Positions 52,297 through 62,041 are shown, numbered from the stretch's first letter. The stretch: 64,000 nucleotides of DNA from CAIXSC01 sp046349855 (GCA_046349855.1 JAXMBM010000027.1:26715-90714); one strand, 5' to 3'. The notes: generated by a model from the letters alone, not told the origin. Numbers and translations: made by a program.

Positions 52297-52740
52297 TCAC
52301 GGGGAGGGAGCAGGCGGCAACGCCTCCCGCCCCGGTTGGCAGATCTCCAGCCGCACTTCCCCGATACGCCCTCCCGACCAGTCTGTGGACCGTTCCCCTG
52401 CCCGAGGAAGCGGCCCCGGCGGTGAATCGGCCGGCGTGGCGGCCAGGTGAAGTTCGAGCAGATTGCTCGCGGTCAGCCGGTCGGTGATGTCGTAACGCCA
52501 GGTCGATATTCCAGCCGGCACGTCGGCCAGGAGTTGGGAGTTGAGCCAGACGCACGTGGCCACCGTCAGCACGTCGATCACCAGGTAGACGCGCTGACCG
52601 CCATCCAATCCCGTGGGGCAGCCAAAGCGGCGAGTGAACGGCGTGGCGGCTCCGACGGGGGCCGCTCCGACGGGGGCCGCTGCCTGCTGCCAAGGGCCGC
52701 GCAGACGGATTCTATGGATTGCAACGGCAGAGTCACTCAT
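52297..52740 (-). CDS. Lone glycoside-hydrolase-2-type sugar-binding domain
   Basis: 147 residues from ATG 52740. VYLVIDVLTVATCVWLNSQL, then AGISTWRYDITDRLTASNLL and LELHLAATP match the N-terminal jelly-roll of beta-galactosidase-type hydrolases (substrate-side binding module), but no Ig-like or TIM-barrel catalytic domain follows. A 15-base direct repeat (52649-52678) encodes APVGAAPVGA. It could be a stand-alone lectin-like protein or a relic of a larger gene; no leader is seen. Its stop is 4 bases from the end of the preceding convergent gene. Confidence 0.5.
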   Translation of the reverse strand: MSDSAVAIHRIRLRGPWQQAAAPVGAAPVGAATPFTRRFGCPTGLDGGQRVYLVIDVLTVATCVWLNSQLLADVPAGISTWRYDITDRLTASNLLELHLAATPADSPPGPLPRAGERSTDWSGGRIGEVRLEICQPGREALPPAPSP

Positions 52741-52837
52741 GGGAGTGACTGTAGCGCCTCCGCCGGCAATAGGCAAAGGGGGGCAGGCGGATCAAAATGC
52801 GAAACGTCAAGGTCAGCACGCACCTCGAAAGGCACTC

Positions 52838-54151
52838 ATGAGAATCGCGATCATCGGCACCGGCTATGTGGGACTGGTTACCGGAACCTGCTTTGCCGAC
52901 AACGGCAATGAAGTCATCTGCGTCGACTCGAACGAGTCCAAGATCGAGATGCTGCTGCAAGGCCGTGTGCCGATCTACGAACCGGGCCTCAGCGAACTGG
53001 TGCTCCGCAATGCCGCCGCCGGCCGCCTCCATTTCACCACGCAGCTGGCCGAGGCCGTGGCGAGTGCCCAGGTGATCTTCGTCGCGGTCGGTACGCCTCC
53101 TGCCGCGGATGGCAGTGCCGACTTGTCCGCCGTCTGGAAGGTGGTGGACGCGGTGGCTCCCCATCTGGGCCCCGATGCGGTCGTCGTCATGAAAAGCACC
53201 GTCCCGGTCGGTACGAATGCGACGGCGTACGAGCGGCTCCGCTCCCTCACGGGACGCGACTGCGATGTGGCCAGCAATCCGGAATTCCTCAAGGAAGGTG
53301 CGGCCATCAATGACTTCATGTATCCCGATCGAGTGGTCGTCGGCTGCCGGCGGCCGCAGGTGGCCGAGGTACTGCGAACGCTCTACTCCCCGCTCCTCCG
53401 CACCGGCCGTCCGTTCCTGGTGATGTCGCCGGAAAGCGCGGAGCTCACCAAGTACGTCGCCAACGCGCTGCTGGCGACCAAGATCAGCTTCATCAACGAG
53501 ATGGCCAACATCTGCGAACGCGTCGGGGCCGACATCAACGACGTCCGACACGGCATCGGCCACGACCATCGAATTGGCTTCGCCTTTCTCTTCCCGGGTG
53601 TGGGCTACGGCGGCAGCTGCTTTCCCAAGGACGTCCGCGCGCTGGCCAGCAAAGCTCAGCAGGTCGGTGTCGAACCGCGGATCCTGGCGGCGGTCGAACA
53701 GGTGAATGAGCGGCAGAAGCACGTGCTGCTGGAAAAGATCCGAGCCCACTTTGACGGCCAGCTCGCCGGACTCACCATCGCCATCTGGGGATTGGCGTTC
53801 AAGCCGCGCACGGACGACATTCGTGAGGCTCCCGCACTGACGTTGATCGACGCGCTGCTGGCCGCCGGCGCTCGGTTACAGGTGCACGATCCGGAAGCTC
53901 AGGAGCGCGTCCGGGAAGAGTACGCCGATCAGCTCACCTACGCCGCTCAGCCGCTCGACGCCCTGGAAGGCGCCTCGGCACTGGCCATCAACACCGAATG
54001 GGGCGAGTTCCGCAATGTCGATCTGCCCGAGATGCGCCGGCGCATGGCGTCGCCCGTGATCTTCGACGGCCGCAACCTGTATGAACCGGCACTGGTTCGT
54101 GATGCCGGCTTCACCTATTACTCGATCGGCCGCGTCACTTCGCGACCGTGA
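52838..54151 (+). CDS. ugd: UDP-glucose 6-dehydrogenase
   Basis: 437 residues. Oxidises UDP-glucose to UDP-glucuronate with two NAD in the cytoplasm, supplying acidic sugars for polysaccharides. Rossmann motif GTGYVG (residues 7-12), VGTPP, STVPVGT, NPEFLKEG, the catalytic Cys261 in GYGGSCFPKD and IWGLAFKPRTDDIREAP are all intact; length is usual. Start ATG 52838 with AAAGG upstream. Its 3' end overlaps the converging PPC-domain gene by 17 bases. It fits with the glycan genes elsewhere in the window but is not in an operon with them. Confidence 0.95.
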   Translation: MRIAIIGTGYVGLVTGTCFADNGNEVICVDSNESKIEMLLQGRVPIYEPGLSELVLRNAAAGRLHFTTQLAEAVASAQVIFVAVGTPPAADGSADLSAVWKVVDAVAPHLGPDAVVVMKSTVPVGTNATAYERLRSLTGRDCDVASNPEFLKEGAAINDFMYPDRVVVGCRRPQVAEVLRTLYSPLLRTGRPFLVMSPESAELTKYVANALLATKISFINEMANICERVGADINDVRHGIGHDHRIGFAFLFPGVGYGGSCFPKDVRALASKAQQVGVEPRILAAVEQVNERQKHVLLEKIRAHFDGQLAGLTIAIWGLAFKPRTDDIREAPALTLIDALLAAGARLQVHDPEAQERVREEYADQLTYAAQPLDALEGASALAINTEWGEFRNVDLPEMRRRMASPVIFDGRNLYEPALVRDAGFTYYSIGRVTSRP

Positions 54152-56318
54152 TGCTCACCGGGCGGCTGGCATACGTGGTCTTCATCACAAAGTTGAGCGA
54201 CACGTTGGCCATCACCACGGCGGGCTGACGTTCGACCGGTGCTGCATCGGCGGCCGCCTTGAGCACGATTTTTCCCTGAGTGGCCCCGCCGGCCAGCAAC
54301 GTTTTCGAGTTCTTGTCGTCGATGGTCACTCCGGGCGGCAAGGTATTCCCGAAGATGCTCCCCAAGTGCTGGTAGATCATCTCCAGCGTCACATTCGCGG
54401 CAAAGTCCGGACTGCGGTCGATCGTCACGTCGATCTCCCGAGACTCGCCGGGCTTGAGCTGGATGTCGTAGCTGCTCAGCTGCACCGAACGGATATCGCC
54501 ATACCCCATCACGGCCACGGTGTGCGTTTCGACCGGCCAGTGTCCTCGTCCTCCGCCTGGGAGATAGATCTCCTGGTAAGGAACGGCGAGTGCCTGCAGC
54601 GATACGGCCTGACCGTCGGGCAGCAGATGAGTGGCCGTGCCACGGATGGTCACGTTGGCCAGTCCCAGCGGCGCGTCAGGATCCGCCGTCAGCACCAGGC
54701 AACCGTCCTGCGACTTGTCGCCCAGGATCCGGCCGCTGGTGGCCGTGACTCCGTGCGGCAACCCTTCCACCTGCAAGTCGACCGGCCCCGTGAATCCTCC
54801 CTTGCGCTCGACGCGACAGTAGATGACGCCACTTCCTCCCGGCGTCACCTGCGTCTTGTCCGTGTCCAGGGTCAATTGAAAGCCAGGCTGAGTCCGTTCG
54901 ATCTTCAAGAAATACGGAAAAGCCGGTCCGCCGCGCAGGTGCACGTCCCGGACCTCCACCAGGAACCGCCCGTCGGCCGGCGCCGTCCAGCTTTCGAGCG
55001 CCGAATCGGCGTGGGTTCGCCGTCCCTGACGAGCGTCGTCGTTGGCCGCCACCTGCTGCCCTTTGTCGTTGAGAATCCGCAGGTAGGAGTCGAGGCTGGA
55101 GCGCTGCCGCCGCGCGACGATCTCGAACGACAGCGACTCCCCCTTGCGAGCCTCGAAGGCATACAGATCGACATCCGCATCCGCCTCGATTCGTCCGTTC
55201 ACTCCTCCCGGAACCGTCACCAGCTGCGCCCGCTCGACACTCCCGTTGTCGCCGGCGACTTCGGCCGTCAACGGCAGATCGGTGACCACCAGCGGAACCG
55301 GATCGGTCAGGTCGGTCCCCATCGGCAAGCGGAGCGCTTGCAGCCCGGCCGGCAGTTCCTTGTCGGGAGTGCAGGCGACCGTCATCGGGGACTGGGGGAG
55401 CTGGTACCCGACGAGTTCGAGTTGCGCCGCCTGCCCGCGCCCCACGGCCAGGGGAAACACCGTCTCGACGAACGGGCGCGCACTGGCTTCGACACAGTAC
55501 TCCCAGTTCGCATTTCCCTCGTATCGCACATCGCGGATCTCCAGCAGGTACTCTCCCGCCGTCTCGAAGCGGTAGCTGAGCAGCGGATCACCAAAGAAGT
55601 GATTGTCGCTGGCGGCCAGCGTACTGCCGGACGCCGTGCGTAAGGTCAGGATCGGATCGCTGTGGTTCTGCAGATCGTGAATGCGATCCTGCAGCCGCGA
55701 GGCGCGGACATGGAACGTGAACGCCTGTCCCGCTTCCACCGAGAACCGAAAGAAGTCGACATCTTCTGCCTTTTCAATCGTGCCACAGATGGCCGCCGGC
55801 AGCGTGACAGCCGTCGCCTGCGCGGCGACATCATTGTTGGCCGACTCCACCACCACCGGATCGCGGACCACGACCAACTGCCCCACGGTGCTCGCGCCGC
55901 GCGGTGTCCCGATGCGAAAATCGCGGACACCAGGTGAGGCCGAGGCGGCGGCGGTGAAACGGACCCGCAGCGTGGTCAGGTCAGGCTTCTTCTTGCCGTC
56001 TTCCGCGGCGGGCGGTGGCAGGAGCACTTCCCCGGTCACCCCTTCGCCCGATACCAGCACCGCATAAGCGCCGTCCAGGGAATACCGAGACTGAACCGTA
56101 TGTTCGTACGTGGTTCCCACCTGCACGGCGACGGGGCGGATCCCCATGATCATCGGGTAGGCGACCTGAGCTGGTGCCGGCGCCGGTGCCGCCGCGATTC
56201 CCCATCCGAGAAGGGCCGCACCGCAAGTCACCCATCCCCAGATTCGCCACCCCGCGGTCCCTTGTTCTCCGCTCGGCCATCGCCGCATCTGCTGAACCGT
56301 TTGTCGTACGTGCCGCAT
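54135..56318 (-). CDS. Exported pre-peptidase C-terminal (PPC) domain protein
   Basis: 727 residues from ATG 56318 with GGAGGAGAGGG upstream. Leader WGWVTCGAALLGWGIAAAPA. Two PPC-type beta-sandwich units are visible, around residues 165-280 (EDVDFFRFSVEAGQAFTFHV, GEYLLEIRDVRY) and 380-475 (ADVDLYAFEARKGESLSFEI, DGRFLVEVRDVHL), each with the DVD...F pattern. Ig-like strands follow and the C-terminus ends ASRPVSITVAK. No protease domain: PPC modules here form the whole protein, as in many planctomycete surface proteins. Convergent with ugd. Confidence 0.8.
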   Translation of the reverse strand: MRHVRQTVQQMRRWPSGEQGTAGWRIWGWVTCGAALLGWGIAAAPAPAPAQVAYPMIMGIRPVAVQVGTTYEHTVQSRYSLDGAYAVLVSGEGVTGEVLLPPPAAEDGKKKPDLTTLRVRFTAAASASPGVRDFRIGTPRGASTVGQLVVVRDPVVVESANNDVAAQATAVTLPAAICGTIEKAEDVDFFRFSVEAGQAFTFHVRASRLQDRIHDLQNHSDPILTLRTASGSTLAASDNHFFGDPLLSYRFETAGEYLLEIRDVRYEGNANWEYCVEASARPFVETVFPLAVGRGQAAQLELVGYQLPQSPMTVACTPDKELPAGLQALRLPMGTDLTDPVPLVVTDLPLTAEVAGDNGSVERAQLVTVPGGVNGRIEADADVDLYAFEARKGESLSFEIVARRQRSSLDSYLRILNDKGQQVAANDDARQGRRTHADSALESWTAPADGRFLVEVRDVHLRGGPAFPYFLKIERTQPGFQLTLDTDKTQVTPGGSGVIYCRVERKGGFTGPVDLQVEGLPHGVTATSGRILGDKSQDGCLVLTADPDAPLGLANVTIRGTATHLLPDGQAVSLQALAVPYQEIYLPGGGRGHWPVETHTVAVMGYGDIRSVQLSSYDIQLKPGESREIDVTIDRSPDFAANVTLEMIYQHLGSIFGNTLPPGVTIDDKNSKTLLAGGATQGKIVLKAAADAAPVERQPAVVMANVSLNFVMKTTYASRPVSITVAK

Positions 56319-56530
56319 GTCTGCCCTCTCCTCCAGAAGACTCGGGAACCGGTTCGTATTGTAACTCGGCGCCGAAACAACAGCAGCCGAACCGCCGGGA
56401 ACCTCTCCGCGGTGCCCGGCTTTTCTTTGCTCCGGCAAACCGTTACCGTGCTGGCGACGCCGCGTCCGGCTCTTGGGGTTCGGCGTCGTGCCCCTGCCGT
56501 CCCCTGCCCACCTGTGGAGCCGACACTGCC

Positions 56531-57877
56531 ATGACGACTGCTGCGCGTCCGACGATTGTGCGTCACTGGGTCATGGTCTATCTGGGCGTGCTGGCCTTCC
56601 TCACCTATTTCGACCGCATCTGTATTTCCCGAGCGCAGGCGAGCATTCGCGTGGACCTCGACCTGACGAAGGATCAGATGGGGTTCATCATGGGAGCGTT
56701 CTGGCTGGCCTACGCACTGTTCGAACTGCCGGCCGGCTGGATGGGAGATCGGTACGGGGCGCGCGTCACCTTGACGCGGATCGTACTGGCCTGGTCGGTG
56801 TTTACCGCTTTGTCGGGAGTGGCCACCGGATTCTGGAGCCTGCTGCTGTATCGGTTTCTGTTCGGCGTGGGCGAGGCGGGTGCCTTTCCGAACATGGCGC
56901 GGATTCAGTCCCAGTGGCTGCCGATCGCTTCGCGTCCGCGGGCCGGTGGCCTGCTGTGGATGCTGGCCCGCTGGGGCGGCGCGTTTTCCATCCCGCTGTT
57001 CGGGATCATGATGGCCGGGTTTGGTTCGAGTGCCTTTCGCGAGACGGTAGCGGAACTCCCAGGACTGTCGTGGCTGGCCCATTACGAAGCCTGGCGAATC
57101 AGTTTCTGGGCCGCCGGGGTGATCGGCGCTGTCTGGTGCATCGCCTTCTACAGCTGGTTCCGCGACCATCCGGCCGACAAACCGTCGGTGAATGCGGCTG
57201 AGTTGGCCCTGATCACGCACAACGCGCCGCCCGCCTCCAAGGGGCACGGCATGCCTCACCACCTGTGGCGCGACCTGCTGTTCAACCGCAGCCTGATTGC
57301 CATGGGAGTGCTTTACATGTGCGGCAGTTTCGGCTGGTCGTTTTTTGCCAGCTGGATGCCCGAGTACTTCAAGGAAGTGCAGAAGATGGAGTACGAGGAG
57401 TCGCAGTGGATGGCGGCGGCGCCGTTGTTCTGTGGCGGTATTTCCTGCATCGTGGGCGGTATTCTCTGCAACATCCTGGTGGCGCGGAGCCACCGCCCCT
57501 GGCTGGCGCGCGCGATTTTCCCGATCAGCGGCTACGTGACCGCCGCCCTCTGCATGCTCGCCATTCCCTGGGTCACCTCGCCCACGCAGGCGATCGTGCT
57601 GTTGTGCATTGCCGAAGCGGCGCATGACTTCGGGCAGGGATCGAACTGGTCGACGATCGTCAATATCGGCGGCAAGTACGCGGGCGTCGCCGCCGGCCTG
57701 ATCAATACGATCGGCAACATGGGGAACGCCTTCCAACCCTACATCGGCGCCCGCATCATCGACAGCTACGGCTGGAACACCGTGTTTGTCGTCTACGGTG
57801 TGGCGTTTGTCATCGCGGCCTGCATGTGGCTGCTGATCGATCCGCGCCAGACGTTCTACCGCGAGGCGGCCGAATAG
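56531..57877 (+). CDS. MFS transporter of the anion:cation symporter type
   Basis: 448 residues, 12 membrane helices. The first helix pair carries FLTYFDRICISRAQASI, followed by GFIMGAFWLAYALFELPAGW and the motif-A-like GDRYGARVTL; helix 4-5 has RFLFGVGEAGAFPNMARI. This is the pattern of hexuronate/glucarate/phthalate-type (ACS family) permeases, so a carboxylated sugar or similar organic anion is the likely substrate. ATG 56531. Alone on its strand, divergent from the PPC protein gene. Exact substrate open. Confidence 0.85.
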   Translation: MTTAARPTIVRHWVMVYLGVLAFLTYFDRICISRAQASIRVDLDLTKDQMGFIMGAFWLAYALFELPAGWMGDRYGARVTLTRIVLAWSVFTALSGVATGFWSLLLYRFLFGVGEAGAFPNMARIQSQWLPIASRPRAGGLLWMLARWGGAFSIPLFGIMMAGFGSSAFRETVAELPGLSWLAHYEAWRISFWAAGVIGAVWCIAFYSWFRDHPADKPSVNAAELALITHNAPPASKGHGMPHHLWRDLLFNRSLIAMGVLYMCGSFGWSFFASWMPEYFKEVQKMEYEESQWMAAAPLFCGGISCIVGGILCNILVARSHRPWLARAIFPISGYVTAALCMLAIPWVTSPTQAIVLLCIAEAAHDFGQGSNWSTIVNIGGKYAGVAAGLINTIGNMGNAFQPYIGARIIDSYGWNTVFVVYGVAFVIAACMWLLIDPRQTFYREAAE

Positions 57878-57955
57878 TCGCCGGACAGCGCCCCGGCGCC
57901 CACCGGCGGGAAGAACGACACGGAATCGGCACCGCGGGGAACCCGACGGCGCGTC

Positions 57956-58489
57956 TCAGCGAATGAACTCGTACGTGCTCTCGAACAGTCCCTGCTGTAC
58001 CAGCCAGACGTCGTTGGGCGCAGCCGCATACGGATCGGGCGTATCATCCCGCACCACATACCCGCCGCGCGGCGAATACAGTGGATGGGCGACGTCGTAG
58101 TTCGGACGAATGGAGAACCCGACGCTGTTCTTGTCGGTCACCTGGGCCGCCCAGTTGACCACCGTCTCCTTGGGCTGCCAGACCTGATAGGCGCGCGGCG
58201 CCATGTCGAAGGAGAACATCCGCTGCTCGCTGGGCCCCGGCTGGTATTTGGCTCGCACGCGCTCGGCCTTCTGGAACCACGGTTCACCCGCCACGCCGAC
58301 GCACAGCACGTAACCCGCCTGAGCCCGTTCGGTGACATGGTCGGCGGTGAGAAACTCCCGGCCGATTTCGGCGACGTCGAGTTCACGGACCCAGATGGGG
58401 CGGGTTTTCCGCGCACGCCGCCAGGCCTTGTGCTGCGCGATCCAGGCCAGGGTCTCTTCGTGGGATAGTTTTCGCGATTGGTCCTGCAC
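57956..58489 (-). CDS. Conserved hypothetical protein
   Basis: 177 residues from a GTG at 58489 with GGAGGAG 9 bases upstream. Soluble; no leader. It has an N-terminal charged helix (LSHEETLAWIAQHKAWRRAR), a mixed middle with AGYVLCVGVAGEPWFQKAER and a C-terminal part with NSVGFSIRPNYDVAHPLYSP and WLVQQGLFESTYEF. The look is of a small enzyme or modification domain, but I recognise no family. Confidence 0.6.
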   Translation of the reverse strand: MQDQSRKLSHEETLAWIAQHKAWRRARKTRPIWVRELDVAEIGREFLTADHVTERAQAGYVLCVGVAGEPWFQKAERVRAKYQPGPSEQRMFSFDMAPRAYQVWQPKETVVNWAAQVTDKNSVGFSIRPNYDVAHPLYSPRGGYVVRDDTPDPYAAAPNDVWLVQQGLFESTYEFIR

Positions 58490-58710
58490 GCTCGACTGCT
58501 CCTCCGGAATCGCGGAACAACGCGTTCCGTCCCTCGTTGCCAGATCGATACCCTTGCCGTAGTTTTAGCGTAGATGGCCCGCCACGCGAAGATCGCTTGC
58601 CGCCATCCTCCGCACGCCGTCTGAACCGACAACCGAGGTTGCCCCCCCACCACGCCTCCCCCACCCCATCACCCTGGGTGAGCCACCGGCCCCCGGGAAG
58701 GACTGGCACC

Positions 58711-59730
58711 ATGAAGCGTCGTCGCATCGGCCGTTCGGCCCTGGTGGTCTCGGAAATCTGTCTCGGCACCATGACGTTCGGTTCGACCTGCGACGAAGGC
58801 GAATCCCTGCGGATCCTCGATCGGGCCTACGATGCGGGGATCGACTTCTTCGACACCGCCGAAATCTACCCGGTGCCTCCCGACCCGCGCTGGGTCCATC
58901 GCTCCGAGGAAATCCTTGGTAAGTGGCTGCGCACCAAACCGCGCGACAGCGTGCTGATCGCGACCAAGTTCTGTGGACCGGGTCACGGCTGGTTCATTCC
59001 TCCCGTACGCGAAGGACGCACGGCACTCGATCGCCACCACATCCGTCGCGCTATCGCGGGGAGCCTGCGGCGCCTTGGCACCGACTATATCGACCTGTAC
59101 CAGACGCACTGGCCCGACCACGATTTTCCCTACGCAGCGACGCTCGAGGCACTGAACGAATGTGTGCGCGCGGGGCAGACGCGGTACCTGGGGTCGAGCA
59201 ACGAGAATGCCTGGGGAACGATGAAGGCCCTGGCCGTCGCGCAGCAGCATGGCTGGGCGCGCTACGAGTCGATCCAGAACAACTACAGTTTCGCCCATCG
59301 GCGGTTTGAGGACGAACTGGCAGAAATCTGCCGCCGGGAACAGCTCAGCCTACTCCCCTACTCGCCGCTCGCCGGTGGAGTCCTCACCGGCAAATACAAC
59401 GCCGTTCCACCGCCCGACGCGGCCCGCTTTACTCAGTACGCCCGCACGGGAGGCGAGCGCCAGCAGGCGATGGCCCGCCGATTCGTCAATGAGAAGAGCC
59501 TGGCAACCGCGAGCGAATTCGTGGAATTGGCTCGGGAGGCGGGCTGGTCGCCAGCGGCACTCGCGCTCGCCTGGAGCAAGCGGCACGACTATGTGGCCTC
59601 GACCATCGTCGGCGCCAACTCGCTGTCCCAGCTGGAAGAAAGCCTGCAGGCCATCGACCGGGATTTCCCGGCCGAACTCGCGCCGCGGCTGGACGCCATC
59701 ACGGCGCGGTATCCGTACCCTCTGGGGTAA
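58711..59730 (+). CDS. Aldo/keto reductase
   Basis: 339 residues, usual family length. NADPH-dependent reduction of an aldehyde or ketone in the cytoplasm. The catalytic tetrad is complete: Asp48 and Tyr53 (FDTAEIY), Lys86 (ATKFCGPG), His133 (YQTHWPD). YSPLAGGVLTGKY and the late IVGANSLSQLEESL form the cofactor-binding end. It belongs to the YajO/Tas-like or potassium-channel-beta-like branch. Starts at ATG 58711. Its 3' end overlaps the convergent receiver-phosphatase gene by 32 bases. Confidence 0.9.
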   Translation: MKRRRIGRSALVVSEICLGTMTFGSTCDEGESLRILDRAYDAGIDFFDTAEIYPVPPDPRWVHRSEEILGKWLRTKPRDSVLIATKFCGPGHGWFIPPVREGRTALDRHHIRRAIAGSLRRLGTDYIDLYQTHWPDHDFPYAATLEALNECVRAGQTRYLGSSNENAWGTMKALAVAQQHGWARYESIQNNYSFAHRRFEDELAEICRREQLSLLPYSPLAGGVLTGKYNAVPPPDAARFTQYARTGGERQQAMARRFVNEKSLATASEFVELAREAGWSPAALALAWSKRHDYVASTIVGANSLSQLEESLQAIDRDFPAELAPRLDAITARYPYPLG

Positions 59731-60877
59731 CGGACTTGAGCAGGCACAGTGTCACGTCGTCCAGCGGAGGCCGTCCCCCGCAGAACGAGGTGAGTGCCTC
59801 CCGCAGCTGCCGGCAGATTTCACACGCGGATTCCTGCGCGTGGGCGCACAACAGTTCGGCCAACCGCTCCCGGCCAAACATCTCTCCCTGCTCGTTCGTC
59901 GACTCGACCAGCCCGTCCGTGCAGAGAAACGCGATGTCCCCCGGCTTCACCGTCAAGGTTTCTCCGCGCACGAACTTCCATTCGACGTCCACGCCCAGCG
60001 GCACGTTGGAGGCGCGGAACGACCGGCAGGTGCCGAGCGACGCGTCGTAGTACACCAGCGGTTCGTGCCCGGCACTCGCCCACTCGATCGTCTTCGTGGC
60101 CGCTTCCCAGACCAGGATCGTCATCGTGATGAACCGCACCCCCTCCAGCGTCTGGGCGAGGTAGTGGTTGAGTCGCTGGAGCACCTTCTCCGGGTGCTCC
60201 CCCACTTCCACCGCCTCGCGCCGTACGAGGGCCTGGGTGGCGGCCATCAGCAGTGCCGGCCCGACGCCGTGCCCCGCCACGTCGCCAATCGTCACCATCA
60301 GCCGACCGTTGGGCAGCCGGACGAAGTCGTACGTGTCGCCGCCCAACTGGTCGCAGTAGTCGGCACCGGCACAGATATCGAGCCCCGGGACGTCCGGGGG
60401 GCAGGCAGGGAGCAGAAACCGCTGCACGGCCGCCGCCGTCTCCAGATCCGCCTTGTAACGCGCGGCCTCCTGCAGGTGCCGATAGCGATTGAGCCGAGTG
60501 ATGCTGCGCACTCGCGCCCGCACTTCCGCCCGATCCAGCGGGCGGCTGATCAAGTCATCGGCCCCCGACTGCAGACCGCGCAGCCGAGCGTCGCGATCGA
60601 CGCGCGTCATCATCAGCACGATCGGGACATCCGCCAGTTTGGCGTGTCCGCGCAACTGCCGCACCACCTGCACCCCGTCGATGTCGGCCAGCTGTTCGTC
60701 GAGCAGGATCAGATCGGGGGCCAGCCTGGCGGCGACGTCGAGCGCCTCGCTGCCCGCCTCCACAAACTCCAGCTGGTACCCCTGGTGGTCGAGGATCTCT
60801 TCGAGCGCTCGGCGCGAATCAGGCTGATCGTCGACGATAAGCACCAGGCTGGGCGGGGACAAAGGTGCCAGCTCCAA
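59699..60877 (-). CDS. Response regulator with PP2C/SpoIIE-type phosphatase output
   Basis: 392 residues. Receiver domain (12-130) with acidic pair in IVDDQPDS, phosphoacceptor Asp60 in LILLDEQLADIDG and the conserved Thr in MMTRVD; the usual Lys is Arg (ISRPLDR). A short coiled linker joins a SpoIIE/RsbU-type Ser/Thr phosphatase (about 155-385): GGDTYDFVRL, VTIGDVAGHGVGPAL, FLCTDGLVESTN, LDDVTLCLL contain the metal-binding Asp residues. Such proteins control anti-sigma antagonist networks. The frame begins at TTG 60877 with no good ribosome site, so the start is uncertain. Confidence 0.88.
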   Translation of the reverse strand: MELAPLSPPSLVLIVDDQPDSRRALEEILDHQGYQLEFVEAGSEALDVAARLAPDLILLDEQLADIDGVQVVRQLRGHAKLADVPIVLMMTRVDRDARLRGLQSGADDLISRPLDRAEVRARVRSITRLNRYRHLQEAARYKADLETAAAVQRFLLPACPPDVPGLDICAGADYCDQLGGDTYDFVRLPNGRLMVTIGDVAGHGVGPALLMAATQALVRREAVEVGEHPEKVLQRLNHYLAQTLEGVRFITMTILVWEAATKTIEWASAGHEPLVYYDASLGTCRSFRASNVPLGVDVEWKFVRGETLTVKPGDIAFLCTDGLVESTNEQGEMFGRERLAELLCAHAQESACEICRQLREALTSFCGGRPPLDDVTLCLLKSVTPEGTDTAP

Positions 60878-60959
60878 TTGTCAGGTAGGTATCTGTATGT
60901 TACCAACTCCAGCAGGCCAGCGGGGACACGAACAACGATCCATCCGAGGAACGACGCCC

Positions 60960-61457
60960 ATGACGGACGGAGTGTGCGCGAGCTGGCGTCAAGCTCTCCG
61001 CGCTGCCGGCATCACCCACCTCGTGGGACTCGCCGACTCGGTGACCGCTCCCCTGTTCACCCCCGCAACCGTTCCACCTTCGCCTCCCGAACCGCACATC
61101 GTGCTGGTGTGCCGCGAGGGAGAGGCCGTGGCCCTGGCGGCAGGCCTGTGGGCCGGCGGTGCTCGCCCCCTGATCTGGATCCAGAGCACCGGTCTATTCA
61201 CCGCGGGCGATGTCCTGCGCAGCGTTACTGCCGAACTGGCCGTGCCGCTGGATCTGGTCGTGGGCTGGCGCGGACAATCGGGAAAACTCAATGCCGGTTA
61301 TCCGGACACGGCCCGCGACTGGCTTGAGCCCACGCTGTTTGCCTGGCGACTCAACTACCAGATCGCCCGCAGTCCCGCGGCTCCGGAACTGGCCGAATGG
61401 CTGCAGCGCGGCGCGGGTCGAGAACGTGACGCCCGAGTCCTGGTGATTCCCCAATGA
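60960..61457 (+). CDS. Sulfopyruvate/phosphonopyruvate decarboxylase-like, alpha (PYR) subunit
   Basis: 165 residues from ATG 60960 with GAGGAA upstream. It is the pyrimidine-binding half of a thiamine-diphosphate decarboxylase, the size of ComD. CREGEAVALAAGLWAGG holds the TPP-activating Glu53, and STGLFTAGDVLRSVTAELAV follows as in sulfopyruvate decarboxylase alpha. The stop overlaps the start of the beta subunit (ATGA), so the two are translated together to form one enzyme. Phosphonopyruvate decarboxylase is the main alternative, usually a single chain. Confidence 0.75.
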   Translation: MTDGVCASWRQALRAAGITHLVGLADSVTAPLFTPATVPPSPPEPHIVLVCREGEAVALAAGLWAGGARPLIWIQSTGLFTAGDVLRSVTAELAVPLDLVVGWRGQSGKLNAGYPDTARDWLEPTLFAWRLNYQIARSPAAPELAEWLQRGAGRERDARVLVIPQ

Positions 61458-62041
61458 CCACCACCGCCGAATACCTGGAGATTCTGCGGGCGGGCCGCGG
61501 GACCGCGGTCGTCGTCACGACCATGACCGCCGCTCGACTCTGGCCGCAGGGCGGCGACAGCCCGCTCGATATCAACTATCTTCCCAGCGCCATGGGCCAC
61601 GCGGCCGACCTCGCCTTGGGAATCGCACTGGCTCAGCCCCAGCGCAGCGTCGTGTGTGTCAACGGCGATGGCTCGTTGGCCATGAACCTGGGAGGATTGA
61701 TCACCGCCGTCGCTCAACGGGCCGCCAACTTCGTGCACCTACTGATCGTCAATCATTCGTATCACATTGTCGGGGGACCACCGATTCCGGCCGCAGGACG
61801 CGTCGACTGGGCGGGACTCGCCCGGGCCGCCGGCTGGTTGCAGGCCTGGACCTGCGCCTCGAGCGCAGAGTTTGCCGCTATCCTCCCGGCCGCCCTCGCT
61901 CCATCGGGTCCCCATTTCATCGCCCTGGAAGTCACCGACCCGCCGGCGCCGCTGGGCCAACTCCCTCCGCGTCATCCCGCACAAGCGCTGCGCGATCTGC
62001 GATCGAGTTGGCCCACGCTGCCGCCACCGCCGCGAGCGTGA
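61454..62041 (+). CDS. Sulfopyruvate/phosphonopyruvate decarboxylase-like, beta (PP) subunit
   Basis: 195 residues, the size of ComE. The diphosphate-binding motif is complete: GDGSLAMNLGGL starting at residue 71 and the second metal ligand in LLIVNHSYHIVGG (Asn100). Before it lies LPSAMGHAADLALGIALA, the conserved helix at the cofactor. The C-terminal part is shorter than in acetolactate synthases, as expected for split decarboxylases. With the alpha subunit it should decarboxylate a 3-substituted pyruvate to the aldehyde. Confidence 0.75.
   Translation: MTTTAEYLEILRAGRGTAVVVTTMTAARLWPQGGDSPLDINYLPSAMGHAADLALGIALAQPQRSVVCVNGDGSLAMNLGGLITAVAQRAANFVHLLIVNHSYHIVGGPPIPAAGRVDWAGLARAAGWLQAWTCASSAEFAAILPAALAPSGPHFIALEVTDPPAPLGQLPPRHPAQALRDLRSSWPTLPPPPRA

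Noticed and set aside
59249..61327. A 692-codon plus-strand open frame
   Set aside because: Shadows the aldo/keto reductase and runs antisense to the receiver-phosphatase gene; both real genes have complete catalytic motifs.
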